A DNA stretch of 64,000 nt, from positions 1 through 64,000 of the forward strand of contig JAGWUH010000006.1 in assembly GCA_028868535.1 (NCBI GenBank), given 5' to 3'. A program made the position numbers and the translations under genes. Within the stretch, counting starts at the first letter, position 1; each line of letters begins with the position of its first letter. The notes beneath the pieces were generated by a model, which did not search any database, was not told the origin of the DNA, and saw only the letters and a list, made by a program, of their open reading frames with translations. Source of the DNA: Sphingomonadales bacterium. GTDB lineage: Bacteria > Pseudomonadota > Alphaproteobacteria > Sphingomonadales > Sphingomonadaceae. Positions 9,079-17,050 of this stretch are shown here, piece after piece.

Positions 9079-9900
9079 ATGCCAGAATTGCCCGAAGTGG
9101 AGACCACCGTCCGCGGCCTCGCCCGCGTGCTCGAAGGCGAGCGCATCGCCAGCGTCCGCGTCAACCGGCCGGACCTGCGCCGCCCGTTCCCTGCGGGCCT
9201 CGGCCAGGCGTTGACCGGCGCCACCGTCACCGGCCTCGGTCGCCGCGCCAAGTACGGTCTGATCCACACCGATCGCGACCAGACCATGGTGTTTCACCTC
9301 GGCATGTCCGGCCGCTGGCGGATCGAACCCGACACGGCCGACCGCCATGACCATCTCGTGATCGAGACTGCCTCCGGCCATGTCCTCGCGCTCAACGACG
9401 CGCGCCGCTTCGGCTCGGTCGATCTCGTCGATACCGTCGCGCTCGACGGCTTCGCCCCGTTCGCCGCGCTCGGCCCCGAGCCGCTGGGGGAGGGGCTGAC
9501 CGTCCGCCACCTCGCCGATTCGCTGAAAGGCCGGGTCTCCCCGATCAAGGCGATGCTGCTCGACCAGCGCATCGTCGCGGGCCTCGGCAACATCTACGTC
9601 TGCGAGGCCCTGTTCCGCGCCGGGGTCAGCCCGGAGCGCCCCGCCGGCAAGGTCCGGCGCGGCGAGCTCGAACGCCTGGTCCCGGCGATCCGCGCGGTCC
9701 TGTCCGAATCGATTGCCGCCGGCGGCTCGACGATCCGCGACTATGCCCAGCCCAACGGCGAGCTCGGCTACTTTGCCGCCAACTGGCAGGTCTATGGCCG
9801 CGAGGGGCAGCCGTGCTGCAAGCCCGGCTGCACCGGCACCATCGCCCGCATCGTCCAGGGCGGGCGCAGCAGCTTCTGGTGCCCGCGCTGCCAGAGATGA
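9079..9900 (+). CDS. mutM: Formamidopyrimidine-DNA glycosylase (Fpg)
   Basis: A 273-residue bifunctional glycosylase/AP lyase that removes 8-oxoguanine and ring-opened purines. The mature N-terminus PELPEVETTVRGL carries the catalytic Pro and Glu exposed after Met removal. The H2TH region contains LDQRIVAGLGNIY. The C-terminal zinc finger has all four cysteines (CCKPGC...CPRC). The length is typical. The position between ubiE and rpsT-dnaA is the conserved sphingomonad arrangement. There is no obvious Shine-Dalgarno before the ATG. Confidence 0.97.
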   Translation: MPELPEVETTVRGLARVLEGERIASVRVNRPDLRRPFPAGLGQALTGATVTGLGRRAKYGLIHTDRDQTMVFHLGMSGRWRIEPDTADRHDHLVIETASGHVLALNDARRFGSVDLVDTVALDGFAPFAALGPEPLGEGLTVRHLADSLKGRVSPIKAMLLDQRIVAGLGNIYVCEALFRAGVSPERPAGKVRRGELERLVPAIRAVLSESIAAGGSTIRDYAQPNGELGYFAANWQVYGREGQPCCKPGCTGTIARIVQGGRSSFWCPRCQR

Positions 9901-9978
9901 CGGGACCGATCGGCTGCCGGCACGATTGGTTACAGGCAATTCATGGACGCGTCAGAAGCGGGGCTGTAACCGCGCGCC

Positions 9979-10737
9979 ATGGCGCCTGCCTCCACCTTCG
10001 CCCCCACCTTCGCTGAAGCTGCCGCCCCGGCACGCTTCGGGGACGCGCCGTCGCCGCGGCGCCGGGCCGCCGCCACGGCGCTGTCGCTGGCGCTGCTCGG
10101 CCTGTTCGGGCTGCTGCTGCTGCAGCTCGGCGCGATCGGCGAGCGGCCGGGCAGGGGGCTGTCGCGCCTGACCGCGGTTACGCTCTCGGGTGACCGCGCG
10201 CCCCGCCAGACCACGCCGCACCGGCAGGCGCGATCGCGCCCGGCAACGCAGCCGCACGTCCAGCCGGTGGCTACGCCGCAACCGGTGCCGACCCGCTCGC
10301 CGCTGGTGCTGATTCCGTTCAGCCACAGCGAGATGGCCGCCGCCGACATCGGCCGCATGGCCCCGCCCGCGCCCGCCGGCGGGTCGGACGCCGGCAACAG
10401 TGCGTCGGCCTATGGCCCGGGCGAGGGCCCGGGCGGCGCGCGGCTCTACAACGCCGAGTGGGTCCGCGAGCCCAGCGACGCCGAAATGCGCGGCTACATG
10501 CCCGCGCAGGGGACCGCGCCGGGCAGCTGGGCGGTGATCGCCTGCAAGACGGTCGAGCACTTCCGCGTCGACAACTGCCAGCAGCTCGACGAATCACCTC
10601 CCGGCTCGGGCCTGTCGCGCGCGCTGCGCCAGGCCGCCTGGCAGTTCCTCGTCCGGCCGCCGCGGATCGACGGCAAGCCCGTGGTCGGGGCGTGGGTGCG
10701 GATTCGCTTCGATTTCGGCCGGGCGCACGCCGGATGA
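9979..10737 (+). CDS. TonB-like C-terminal domain membrane protein
   Basis: A 252-residue protein with one N-terminal membrane segment (about residues 30-50, ATALSLALLGLFGLLLLQLG), then a low-complexity Pro/Arg/Gln linker, then a compact C-terminal domain (SWAVIACKTVEHFRVDNCQQ through WVRIRFDFG). The domain order (anchor, proline-rich periplasmic linker, small C-terminal domain) resembles TonB-type energy transducers, and proteins of this type commonly sit between mutM and rpsT in sphingomonads. No exbB/exbD genes are nearby. Two cysteines in the C-terminal domain could form a disulfide. Function unproven. Confidence 0.6.
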   Translation: MAPASTFAPTFAEAAAPARFGDAPSPRRRAAATALSLALLGLFGLLLLQLGAIGERPGRGLSRLTAVTLSGDRAPRQTTPHRQARSRPATQPHVQPVATPQPVPTRSPLVLIPFSHSEMAAADIGRMAPPAPAGGSDAGNSASAYGPGEGPGGARLYNAEWVREPSDAEMRGYMPAQGTAPGSWAVIACKTVEHFRVDNCQQLDESPPGSGLSRALRQAAWQFLVRPPRIDGKPVVGAWVRIRFDFGRAHAG

Positions 10738-10777
10738 CCGGTCCGCCCCGCGGATGTGCCGCACCGGCAGCTTCGTC

Positions 10778-10806
10778 TTGACGATTCGCCCACCCACCGC
10801 TAAGGG
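10778..10806 (+). promoter_or_regulatory. Candidate sigma-70-type promoter for rpsT
   Basis: A perfect TTGACG -35-like hexamer at 10778-10783 is followed, after a 17-bp spacer, by taaggg at 10801-10806, a weak -10. It lies about 90 bp before the rpsT start, where a promoter is expected. The -10 match is poor, so confidence is moderate. Confidence 0.4.
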
Positions 10807-10892
10807 CCGCGCTTTCCCGGCGGGCTTGCCTGCCGTTCAGCACCGATTTTCGCAGCATTGATGCCGCCCCGGCGGCCCGACAGAGGACGAAC

Positions 10893-11153
10893 ATGGCCAA
10901 TACGCCGCAAGCCCGCAAGCGCATCCGCCGCAACGAAAAGCGCGCCGAGATCAACGGCAACCGCCTCTCGCGCATCCGCACGTTCGTGAAGAAGGTGGAA
11001 GCCGCGCTCGACGGTGGTGACAAGGCCGCCGCCTCGGAAGCGCTGGCCGCCGCACAACCGGAACTGGCCCGTGGCGTGGCGCGCGGCGTGCTTCACGCCA
11101 ACACCGCCTCGCGCAAGCTCTCGCGCCTGACGAAGCGCGTCGCCGCACTTTGA
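10893..11153 (+). CDS. rpsT: 30S ribosomal protein S20
   Basis: An 86-residue basic protein that binds 16S rRNA early in 30S assembly. The N-terminus [17 protein letters not shown] and the C-terminal block [16 protein letters not shown] are diagnostic for S20. An aggacgaac ribosome-binding site precedes the ATG. A strong terminator follows about 60 bp downstream, and dnaA comes next, the common alphaproteobacterial order. Confidence 0.97.
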   Translation: MANTPQARKRIRRNEKRAEINGNRLSRIRTFVKKVEAALDGGDKAAASEALAAAQPELARGVARGVLHANTASRKLSRLTKRVAAL

Positions 11154-11213
11154 TTCGCCTCCCCTGATTCGCTGCATCGCAGCGATCGGGGTGACGGAAC
11201 GGCACGAAAAAGG

Positions 11214-11250
11214 AACATGGCCGGTGGGGCATCCCGCCGGCCATTTTCGT
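11214..11250 (+). terminator. Rho-independent terminator after rpsT
   Basis: A GC-rich hairpin with arms atGGCCGG / CCGGCCat, an inner GGG/CCC pairing and a short loop, followed immediately by a short T-run (ttttcgtt). It lies directly downstream of rpsT and is in the right orientation to end that transcript. Confidence 0.75.
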
Positions 11251-11622
11251 TGGCGAAAGGGGCGTCACGGGGGTTTCACGCAAATGTCACGGAAATCCCG
11301 CGATTCGCAGGGAGGGTGGGACAAAACCCGCGTGAAATCAGGGGTTTGACGGGTTTACTGGATTTCCCTCGCCCGCGTCGCTGTCAAGCCGGTTTATTTC
11401 AGTTTTTTTGCGGCCCACGCCTTGCGCGGCGGCTCGGATCATCCTTACAAACAGCTTCACCAAGGGCGTTCGCCTCGGGGGGCTTGCACAAGCAAAAACG
11501 AACTGGCCGGCGCGCCGATGGCGCTCCGGGACGGGTCGTACTTGTGTGCGGGGGGCAAGGCTCGGACGGGGCCGCAAGCCCGCTCGGCCGTCTCTGGGCA
11601 CGTTCAATCGGGGAGCAGGTGA
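11251..11622. other. rpsT-dnaA intergenic region
   Basis: About 370 bp with no credible gene. It probably holds the dnaA promoter and leader. It contains a run of seven T after a TTTATT element at about 11390-11410 and a ttgacg at 11345. No good DnaA box (TTATCCACA or complement) was found, so it does not look like the chromosomal origin. Confidence 0.5.
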
Positions 11623-13152
11623 GTGACGGGAACGGTTTCCGGGGGCAAGCGTGCCGAGGCAGGGGCGATGAAGGGCAAGTCTGACATGGCGCGAGATGCG
11701 GAAGACAAGGAAGCGCTCGATCTTGCCGCGGACTGGGCCGACATCAGCCAGGGCCTGCGCAAGGATCTCGGCCAGCAGCTCTATGCGCAGTGGATCCGGC
11801 CGATCCAGCTCGGCCGCTTCTGCAAGGAGACCGGCACGCTCGACCTGTTCCTGCCGACCGAGTTCTCCGCCAACTGGGTGTCCGACCGTTTCGCCGATCG
11901 CCTGTCGCTGGCGTGGAAGATCGCCCGATCGGAAGTCCGCCACGTCCGCATCTCGGTCCACCCGGGCCGCCGCCAGCTTCCCGAACTGCGCCTCGGCCAG
12001 GGCGGCAGCACCCGCCGGCCGGCGAACGACCCGGCCGCCGACGGTCGCGCCATCGGCCTGACCGGTGCGGGCGGCGGCACGGCCGCGGTCGATGGCGGCA
12101 TGGCCGGCGACGCGCTCGGCATGGGCTCGATCGGGCTCGACCCGTCGCTGACCTTCACCAGCTTCGTCACCGGCGCCGCCAACGTCCTTGCCTGCAACGC
12201 CGCGCAGCGCATGGCGGCGGTGGAGACTCCGCAGTTCTCGCCGCTCTACCTGAAGGCCGCCACCGGGCAGGGCAAGACCCACCTGCTGCACGCGATCGGC
12301 CACGCCTTCCTCGCCAACCACCCGCGCGCGCGCATCTTCTACTGCTCGGCCGAGCGTTTCATGGTCGAGTTCGTCCAGGCGCTCCGCCAGAACCAGATGA
12401 TCGAGTTCAAGGCCCGGCTGCGCGGCTTCGACCTGCTGCTGGTCGACGACATCCAGTTCATCATCGGCAAGGCCAGCGCCCAGGAAGAGCTGCTCTACAC
12501 GATCGATGCGCTGCTGGCCGAGGGCAAGCGCCTGGTGTTCGCCGCCGATCGCGCCCCGCAGGCGCTCGACGGGGTCGAGCAGCGACTGCTCTCGCGCCTG
12601 TCGATGGGCCTGGTGGCGGACATCGTCCCCGCCGACATCGAGCTGCGCCGCTCGATCCTCGAGCACCGCCTGCAGCGCTTCTCCTCGCCGACCGAGGTGC
12701 CCGGCGATGTCATCGAGTTCCTTGCCCGCACCATCAACCGCAACGTGCGCGAGCTGGTCGGCGGCCTCAACAAGCTGATCGCCTATGCCCAGCTCACCGG
12801 GCAGGCGGTGTCGCTCAGCCTCGCCGAGGAGCAGCTCACCGACATCCTCTCGGCGAACCGCAAGCGCATCACCATCGACGAGATCCAGCGCACGGTCTGC
12901 CAGTTCTACCGCGTCGATCGCACCGAGATGGCCAGCAAGCGCCGCGCCCGCGCCGTCGTCCGCCCGCGCCAGGTGGCGATGTACCTGGCCAAGGTGCTGA
13001 CCCCGCGGTCCTACCCGGAGATCGGTCGCAAGTTCGGCGGGCGCGACCACTCGACGGTGATCCACGCGGTCCGCCTGATCGAGGACCTGCGCACCCGCGA
13101 CGCCGACATGGACGGCGACGTCCGCAGCCTGCTGCGCCAGCTGGAAAGCTGA
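11623..13152 (+). CDS. dnaA: Chromosomal replication initiator DnaA
   Basis: An AAA+ initiator that binds DnaA boxes and opens the origin. Domain I (about residues 25-90) contains WADISQGLRKDLGQQL. Domain II is a short variable Gly/Ala-rich linker. Domain III has Walker A (ATGQGKTHLLHA, about residue 212) and Walker B (LLLVDDIQFI, about residue 270). Domain IV ends with the DnaA signature GRKFGGRDHSTVIHA. The listed start is a GTG with ggagcagg upstream (509 residues). ATGs at 11668 and 11686 are also in frame before domain I, and the true start could be either. The Walker A loop begins ATGQGKT rather than the usual GxxGLGKT. Confidence 0.95.
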   Translation: MTGTVSGGKRAEAGAMKGKSDMARDAEDKEALDLAADWADISQGLRKDLGQQLYAQWIRPIQLGRFCKETGTLDLFLPTEFSANWVSDRFADRLSLAWKIARSEVRHVRISVHPGRRQLPELRLGQGGSTRRPANDPAADGRAIGLTGAGGGTAAVDGGMAGDALGMGSIGLDPSLTFTSFVTGAANVLACNAAQRMAAVETPQFSPLYLKAATGQGKTHLLHAIGHAFLANHPRARIFYCSAERFMVEFVQALRQNQMIEFKARLRGFDLLLVDDIQFIIGKASAQEELLYTIDALLAEGKRLVFAADRAPQALDGVEQRLLSRLSMGLVADIVPADIELRRSILEHRLQRFSSPTEVPGDVIEFLARTINRNVRELVGGLNKLIAYAQLTGQAVSLSLAEEQLTDILSANRKRITIDEIQRTVCQFYRVDRTEMASKRRARAVVRPRQVAMYLAKVLTPRSYPEIGRKFGGRDHSTVIHAVRLIEDLRTRDADMDGDVRSLLRQLES

Positions 13153-13184
13153 GCGCACAAGCGGTTCATCGCCTGTTGGCGGCC

Positions 13185-13204
13185 TGTGGATCGGTTGTGG
13201 ATTG
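13185..13204 (+). promoter_or_regulatory. Pair of weak DnaA-box-like nonamers
   Basis: Two tgtggat-N2 nonamers, tgtggatcg (13185-13193) and tgtggattg (13196-13204), each match seven of nine bases of the DnaA box complement TGTGGATAA. They lie 11 bp apart start to start, on the same helical face, 33 bp after the dnaA stop. Chance or a low-affinity DnaA site are both possible. Confidence 0.25.
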
Positions 13205-13278
13205 CGGCCGGTCAATGCACGGGCGCGGTCTGGTCGGCATTGCGGTCCGGTCGGCAACGGCGCGGCAGGAGGTGGACC

Positions 13279-13728
13279 ATGCGCAAGCGGATGATGATCG
13301 GGGCAGTGGCGCTGCTGGCCGGGGGCGCGCTCGCCGCCGACGTCGCGCCGCCGTTCGAGTTCAGCCCCGTCCCGCGCTGGCAGGTCGCCCCCGACGCCGA
13401 GCCCGAGACCGGCGACGTCTGCGCCGCGATCCGGGCCGAGTGCAAGGACATCAAGGACGTCACCGACATCCAGCGCGACTATGGCTACGACCTGCTCTAC
13501 GACGCCGACGGCATGCTGGTCGGCGTCCGCACCACGCACTCCACCGGCTGCAAGCCGCTTGACGAGTCGATGGTGCTCGGCGAACGCGCGTTCGTCATGA
13601 AGTTCCACACCGACGGCAAGCCCGATCTCGACGACATCCGCGCCGAACTGGCGCCGGGCACGCCGCGCGGCGCCGTGCGCATCGTCAAGTCCAAGTCCAC
13701 CCAACTCAGCATGGGATGCAATCCGTGA
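13279..13728 (+). CDS. Exported protein of unknown function
   Basis: 149 residues with a clear signal peptide (MRKRMMIGAVALLAGGALAAD), so secreted or periplasmic. The mature part contains three cysteines (DVCAAIRAECKD and TGCKPLDES) plus one at the C-terminus (MGCNP), compatible with disulfides. A perfect aggagg precedes the ATG at 13279. The stop overlaps the start of the PhnA-like gene by 4 bp (GTGA), so the two are translationally coupled. The family was not recognised. Confidence 0.7.
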   Translation: MRKRMMIGAVALLAGGALAADVAPPFEFSPVPRWQVAPDAEPETGDVCAAIRAECKDIKDVTDIQRDYGYDLLYDADGMLVGVRTTHSTGCKPLDESMVLGERAFVMKFHTDGKPDLDDIRAELAPGTPRGAVRIVKSKSTQLSMGCNP

Positions 13729-14027
13729 GCGAAGAAGACTACGTCTACGACGAAGACAGCGGCGAATGGCTGCCGGCGTCCGAACTGGCCGCCAAGCGCG
13801 CCGCCGAGGGTGCGGTCGAGGTCCGCGACGCGGTCGGCAACCTGCTGGCCGATGGCGACCAGGTCACGCTGATCAAGGACCTCGACGTCAAGGGCGCCGG
13901 CCAGACGCTCAAGCGCGGCACGCTGATCAAGTCGATCCGGCTGACCGGCGACGCCCAGGAGATCGATTGCCGGTTCGACGGCATCAAGGGGCTGGTGCTG
14001 CGCGCCGAATTCGTCCGCAAGCGCTGA
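13725..14027 (+). CDS. PhnA-like C-terminal domain protein
   Basis: About 100 residues. Residues 30-100 match the PhnA C-terminal domain closely (VRDAVGNLLADGDQVTLIKDLDVKG, in two blocks, then IDCRFDGIKGLVLRAEFVRK). The zinc-ribbon N-terminal domain of full-length PhnA is absent, replaced by an acidic EEDYVYDEDSGEW segment. The name PhnA is historical and the family is not shown to degrade phosphonates. The GTG at 13725 overlaps the upstream stop; an in-frame ATG at 13716 is the alternative. Confidence 0.8.
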   Translation: MSEEDYVYDEDSGEWLPASELAAKRAAEGAVEVRDAVGNLLADGDQVTLIKDLDVKGAGQTLKRGTLIKSIRLTGDAQEIDCRFDGIKGLVLRAEFVRKR

Positions 14028-14040
14028 AGGCGCGCGGCCC

Positions 14041-14409
14041 TCAGCCCAGCGTCGCGAACACCTCGGCCTCGATCACCCGGGCCCCGGCCACCTCGCGCCA
14101 CTTGGCGACATAGCTGCCCGACGCCGTCGCCGCGCCGCTGCCCTGCCAATGGCCATGCTACAGCGCGATCGGCTCCACCGGCGACAGCTCGATCCGCTCC
14201 GGCGTGCGCACATAGGTCGTTCGCGGCCTTGCCGCGAACTCGCACTTCCACACCATGACCTGCTGCGCCCGCCCGGCGATCACCGCGCTGTCGCTGCCGG
14301 TGACCATCACCGCGTTCTTGGCCAGCAGCGGCCCGATCGCCGCAGCATCGCCCGCGGCGATCGCCGCGTTGAACGCCGCGCGCCGCAGCCGGATCGCGAT
14401 CTCGCTCAT
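14041..14409 (-). pseudogene. NTF2-like (SnoaL/DUF4440) protein with in-frame amber stop
   Basis: Reading leftward from the ATG at 14409, 83 codons of an NTF2-like protein (MSEIAIRLRRAAFNAAIAAG, then GPLLAKNAVMVTGSDSAV and AQQVMVWKCEF) reach a TAG at 14158-14160. The same frame then continues for 38 sense codons (HGHWQGSGAATASGSYVAKW, then FATLG) to a TGA at 14041. The continuation looks like the missing last strands of the fold (GHWQGSG, SYVAKWRE), so this is one gene interrupted by a nonsense change, for example GAG or CAG to TAG. Its start overlaps the Rieske stop by 4 bp (ATGA). A sequencing error or suppressor readthrough would restore a 122-residue protein. Confidence 0.75.
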
Positions 14410-14738
14410 GCGATGCCGACGTAGACCTCGCCGCCCTCGACCTTGACCGGGTGCAGCGTCAGCCCGGATTTCGCGGTCATCTTGATGAACAGCAGCTTCG
14501 GATCGCGCTCGACCTCGCCGGTGGTCAGGTCGAACTTGGCCTTGTGCAGCGGGCAGACCACGCCGTTGCCGTCGAGGCTGCCCTTGCACAAGTTGAAGCC
14601 GAGATGCGGGCACTTGCGATCGGCGGCGCGGAATTCCCCGCCGACATGGGCCAGCAACAGCTTGCGCCCTCCGGCCTCGACCGGGATCATCGTCCCCGGC
14701 GCCACCTCTGCCGCCGTCGCCACGCGGGTAAAGTTCAT
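14406..14738 (-). CDS. Rieske-type [2Fe-2S] ferredoxin
   Basis: A 110-residue soluble Rieske protein, an electron carrier probably serving an oxygenase. Both cluster boxes are intact: Cys43-Pro-His45 and Cys62-Pro-Leu-His65 (CPHLGF...CPLHKAKF). There is no membrane anchor. It is coupled by a 4-bp overlap to the NTF2-like pseudogene, a pairing seen in aromatic and terpene oxygenase loci, but no oxygenase large subunit is nearby, so its partner is elsewhere or lost. A second Rieske protein with the same ligand spacing lies at 16580. Confidence 0.88.
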   Translation of the reverse strand: MNFTRVATAAEVAPGTMIPVEAGGRKLLLAHVGGEFRAADRKCPHLGFNLCKGSLDGNGVVCPLHKAKFDLTTGEVERDPKLLFIKMTAKSGLTLHPVKVEGGEVYVGIA

Positions 14739-14865
14739 GTCCGCCCCCTTCGCTTCCGGCCCCCCCGCACGATTGCGTAGCCCAGAATAAGCTCGTGTCA
14801 GCCCTGTTGGCATACCGGCGGGCAAGGCGACAAGCCCAAGCGGGCGCCAAACAGGAGAACGGGTC

Positions 14866-15258
14866 ATGTCGGATAGCCAGCTGGTTTCACAGATCGACGA
14901 TGCGATCGGCGCGCACGGGATGTGGAAGATGCGCCTGCGCACCGCGCTGCGCACCGGCCAATGCGAGATATCCGCGCACGATGCCGGCTGTGACGACAAG
15001 TGCAAGTTCGACCACTGGCTCCACTCGTCGGCGCTGTCGCCGGCGTTGAAGAACGGCGTACCCTACCAGGTAGTCAAGCGGCTCCACGCCGATTTCCATC
15101 GCGCTGCCGGCGAAGTGCTCGCCGATGCGCTGGCCGGCCGCAAGGCCCGCGCCGAGGCGCTGATCGAGGGCGATTTCACCGCCCGTTCGGAAAAGCTGGT
15201 GCGGGCGCTGATGAAGTGGAAGGGCGAGGCGCAGGCCGGCACGCGCCACGCCGCCTGA
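14866..15258 (+). CDS. Free-standing CZB (chemoreceptor zinc-binding) domain protein
   Basis: A 130-residue protein that is almost entirely a CZB domain: His17 in AHGMWKMRL, a cysteine in the CKFDHWL motif (the CxxGKW-like zinc ligand region), then RLHADFHRAAGEVL with two histidines. CZB domains normally sit at the C-terminus of chemoreceptors or diguanylate cyclases and bind zinc with very high affinity. Here it stands alone, so it may act in trans on a receptor or cyclase, or buffer or sense zinc. The ATG is preceded by acaggagaacgg. Confidence 0.78.
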   Translation: MSDSQLVSQIDDAIGAHGMWKMRLRTALRTGQCEISAHDAGCDDKCKFDHWLHSSALSPALKNGVPYQVVKRLHADFHRAAGEVLADALAGRKARAEALIEGDFTARSEKLVRALMKWKGEAQAGTRHAA

Positions 15259-15264
15259 TTCGCC

Positions 15265-16518
15265 TCAGACCGCCTTGGCCTCGCGCAGCGCCGCGATCGC
15301 CTCGGCTGAATAGCCCAGCTCCGCCAGGATCTCGTCGGTATGCTCGCCGATCAGCGGCGGCGCCCGGCGGATCGTCGCCGGGCTCGCGCTCATCTGCGCC
15401 AGCGGGCTCTGGATCAGGTCGACGTGCCCGGCCGCGGCATGCGGGTGCGGGGTGCGCGCCTTCAGCCCGCGATACTGTACTTGCGGGTATTCCCACACTT
15501 CGGGCAGCTCGTTGTACTTGGCGGCGGGAATGCCGACACCGTCGAGCATCGCCTGGACCTCCGCCTCGGTGAAGCGGCCGCTCCAGGCATTGATGATGTC
15601 CATCAGCTCGGCGCGGTTGGTCTTGCCGCGTTTGAAGTTCGAATCGAAGCGCTCGTCGGTGAACAGCTCGGGCTGCTCCATCAGCACGGTCAGCCGGCGA
15701 TAGTGCTCGTCGGTGCCGGCGGTCAGGTAGATGATGCCGTCCTTGCAGTGGATCAGGTCGGCCGGGCCGCCACCGTTGCCGCCGTTGCCCAGCCGCGGCG
15801 GGGCGACGCCGCTGATCAGGTAGTCCTGCATGATGTGGCTGACCATCGCCACCGAGGTGTCGAGCAGGGCGATGTCGATATATTGCCCCTCGCCGGTGGC
15901 GTGCCGGTGCATCAGCGCGCCGAGGATGGCGAGCGCGGTGTTGTGCCCGGTGATGAAGTCGACCAGGCTCGGCCCCGCCTTCAGCGGGCCGGCGCCCGGC
16001 TGGCCGTCGGGAATGCCGGTCACCGCCATCATCCCGCCGGTCGCCTGGAACAGCCCGTCATAGCCGGGCAGCGCCGCCATCGGCCCGGTCTGGCCATAGC
16101 CGGTCACCGAGCAGTAGATCAGCCGCGGGTTGATCGCCTTGAGGCTGTCGTAGTCGAGCCCGAAGCGCTTGAGGTCGCCGACCTTGTAGTTCTCGATCAG
16201 CACGTCGGCCTCCGCCGCCAGCTTGCGCAGGATCTCCTGCCCCTCGGGCTTGGAGTGGTTGAGCGTCAGGCTGCGCTTGTTGCGGTTGGAGACGGTGAAG
16301 AAGCTCGACTGGCGCGTTTCCAGCCCGTCCTTGCCCTCGACCCAGGCGGTGCCGTAGCCGCGCCCGTCGTCGCCGACGCCGGGCCGCTCGACCTTGATCA
16401 CGTCGGCGCCAAGATCGCCGAGGATCTGCGCACCGATCGGCGCGGCGAAGACGCGGGACATGTCGATGACGCGGATGCCCGCGAGGGCCATCGGCGAAGT
16501 GCTCTGTGTGCTGCTCAT
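15265..16518 (-). CDS. CaiB/BaiF family (class III) CoA transferase
   Basis: A 417-residue enzyme that swaps CoA between organic acids through a covalent aspartyl-CoA intermediate. Seen: LAGIRVIDMSRVFAAPI at the N-terminus, ADVIKVERPGVGDD, the NRNKRSLTL motif, and Asp187 in GPSLVDFITGHNTAL, which aligns with the catalytic Asp of formyl-CoA transferase. The length is normal. Convergent with the CZB gene (6 bp between stops), and the second Rieske gene lies upstream on the same strand. Substrate not predictable; a catabolic acid is likely. Confidence 0.9.
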   Translation of the reverse strand: MSSTQSTSPMALAGIRVIDMSRVFAAPIGAQILGDLGADVIKVERPGVGDDGRGYGTAWVEGKDGLETRQSSFFTVSNRNKRSLTLNHSKPEGQEILRKLAAEADVLIENYKVGDLKRFGLDYDSLKAINPRLIYCSVTGYGQTGPMAALPGYDGLFQATGGMMAVTGIPDGQPGAGPLKAGPSLVDFITGHNTALAILGALMHRHATGEGQYIDIALLDTSVAMVSHIMQDYLISGVAPPRLGNGGNGGGPADLIHCKDGIIYLTAGTDEHYRRLTVLMEQPELFTDERFDSNFKRGKTNRAELMDIINAWSGRFTEAEVQAMLDGVGIPAAKYNELPEVWEYPQVQYRGLKARTPHPHAAAGHVDLIQSPLAQMSASPATIRRAPPLIGEHTDEILAELGYSAEAIAALREAKAV

Positions 16519-16579
16519 CGCGCAGGCTTAGCCGCGCCGCCGCCCGGGGGAAAGCACCGCCCTATCGCCTTGGCGAATT

Positions 16580-16885
16580 TCAGAGCTCGGCTTCGACCCA
16601 GCCGTCGACCACCCGCGCCGGGAAAGTCTGGATCGGCTCCTTGGCCGGAGGGTTCATCGCCGCGCCGGTGGCCAGGCTGAAGCGCGCGCCGTGGATCGGG
16701 CACGCCACCCAGCCGCCGCGCACGCGCCCGCAATCGAGCGGCTCGTCGGCATGGCTGCACTTGTTGATGACGACGTAGAACTCGCCCTTGGAATGGCAGA
16801 TCAGCAGCTTCTTCCCCCCGGCCTCGACGGCAAGGCTCTTCTCGGCGGGGATCTGGCTCACTTCGGCAAGGCGGACGAACGGCAT
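16580..16885 (-). CDS. Rieske-type [2Fe-2S] ferredoxin
   Basis: A 101-residue soluble Rieske ferredoxin. The ligands Cys43, His45, Cys62 and His65 are at exactly the same residue numbers as in the protein at 14406. The boxes are KCSHADEPLDC and ACPIHGARF, closer to biphenyl-dioxygenase-type ferredoxins. No oxygenase or reductase neighbour is visible. It starts 166 bp from the divergent SDR gene and lies 61 bp upstream of the CoA transferase in the same direction. Confidence 0.88.
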   Translation of the reverse strand: MPFVRLAEVSQIPAEKSLAVEAGGKKLLICHSKGEFYVVINKCSHADEPLDCGRVRGGWVACPIHGARFSLATGAAMNPPAKEPIQTFPARVVDGWVEAEL

Positions 16886-17050
16886 GGGCAGGCTTTCACG
16901 CTGGCGATTTTGCCGGGCTGATAGCGGGCAATCCCGGCAGGGGGAAGCCCGGCGATTTGACTGGCCCGGCGCCGCCAATAGCGCCCGGGCGGCTTGGCTT
17001 GCGTGCCGCGTCGGGCTAGCGCGGAAGAAATGCAGCGAAGAGGTCTGGAC

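Noticed and set aside
11251..11622. Chromosomal origin (oriC) next to dnaA
   Set aside because: No DnaA-box cluster was found; many alphaproteobacteria keep oriC away from dnaA.
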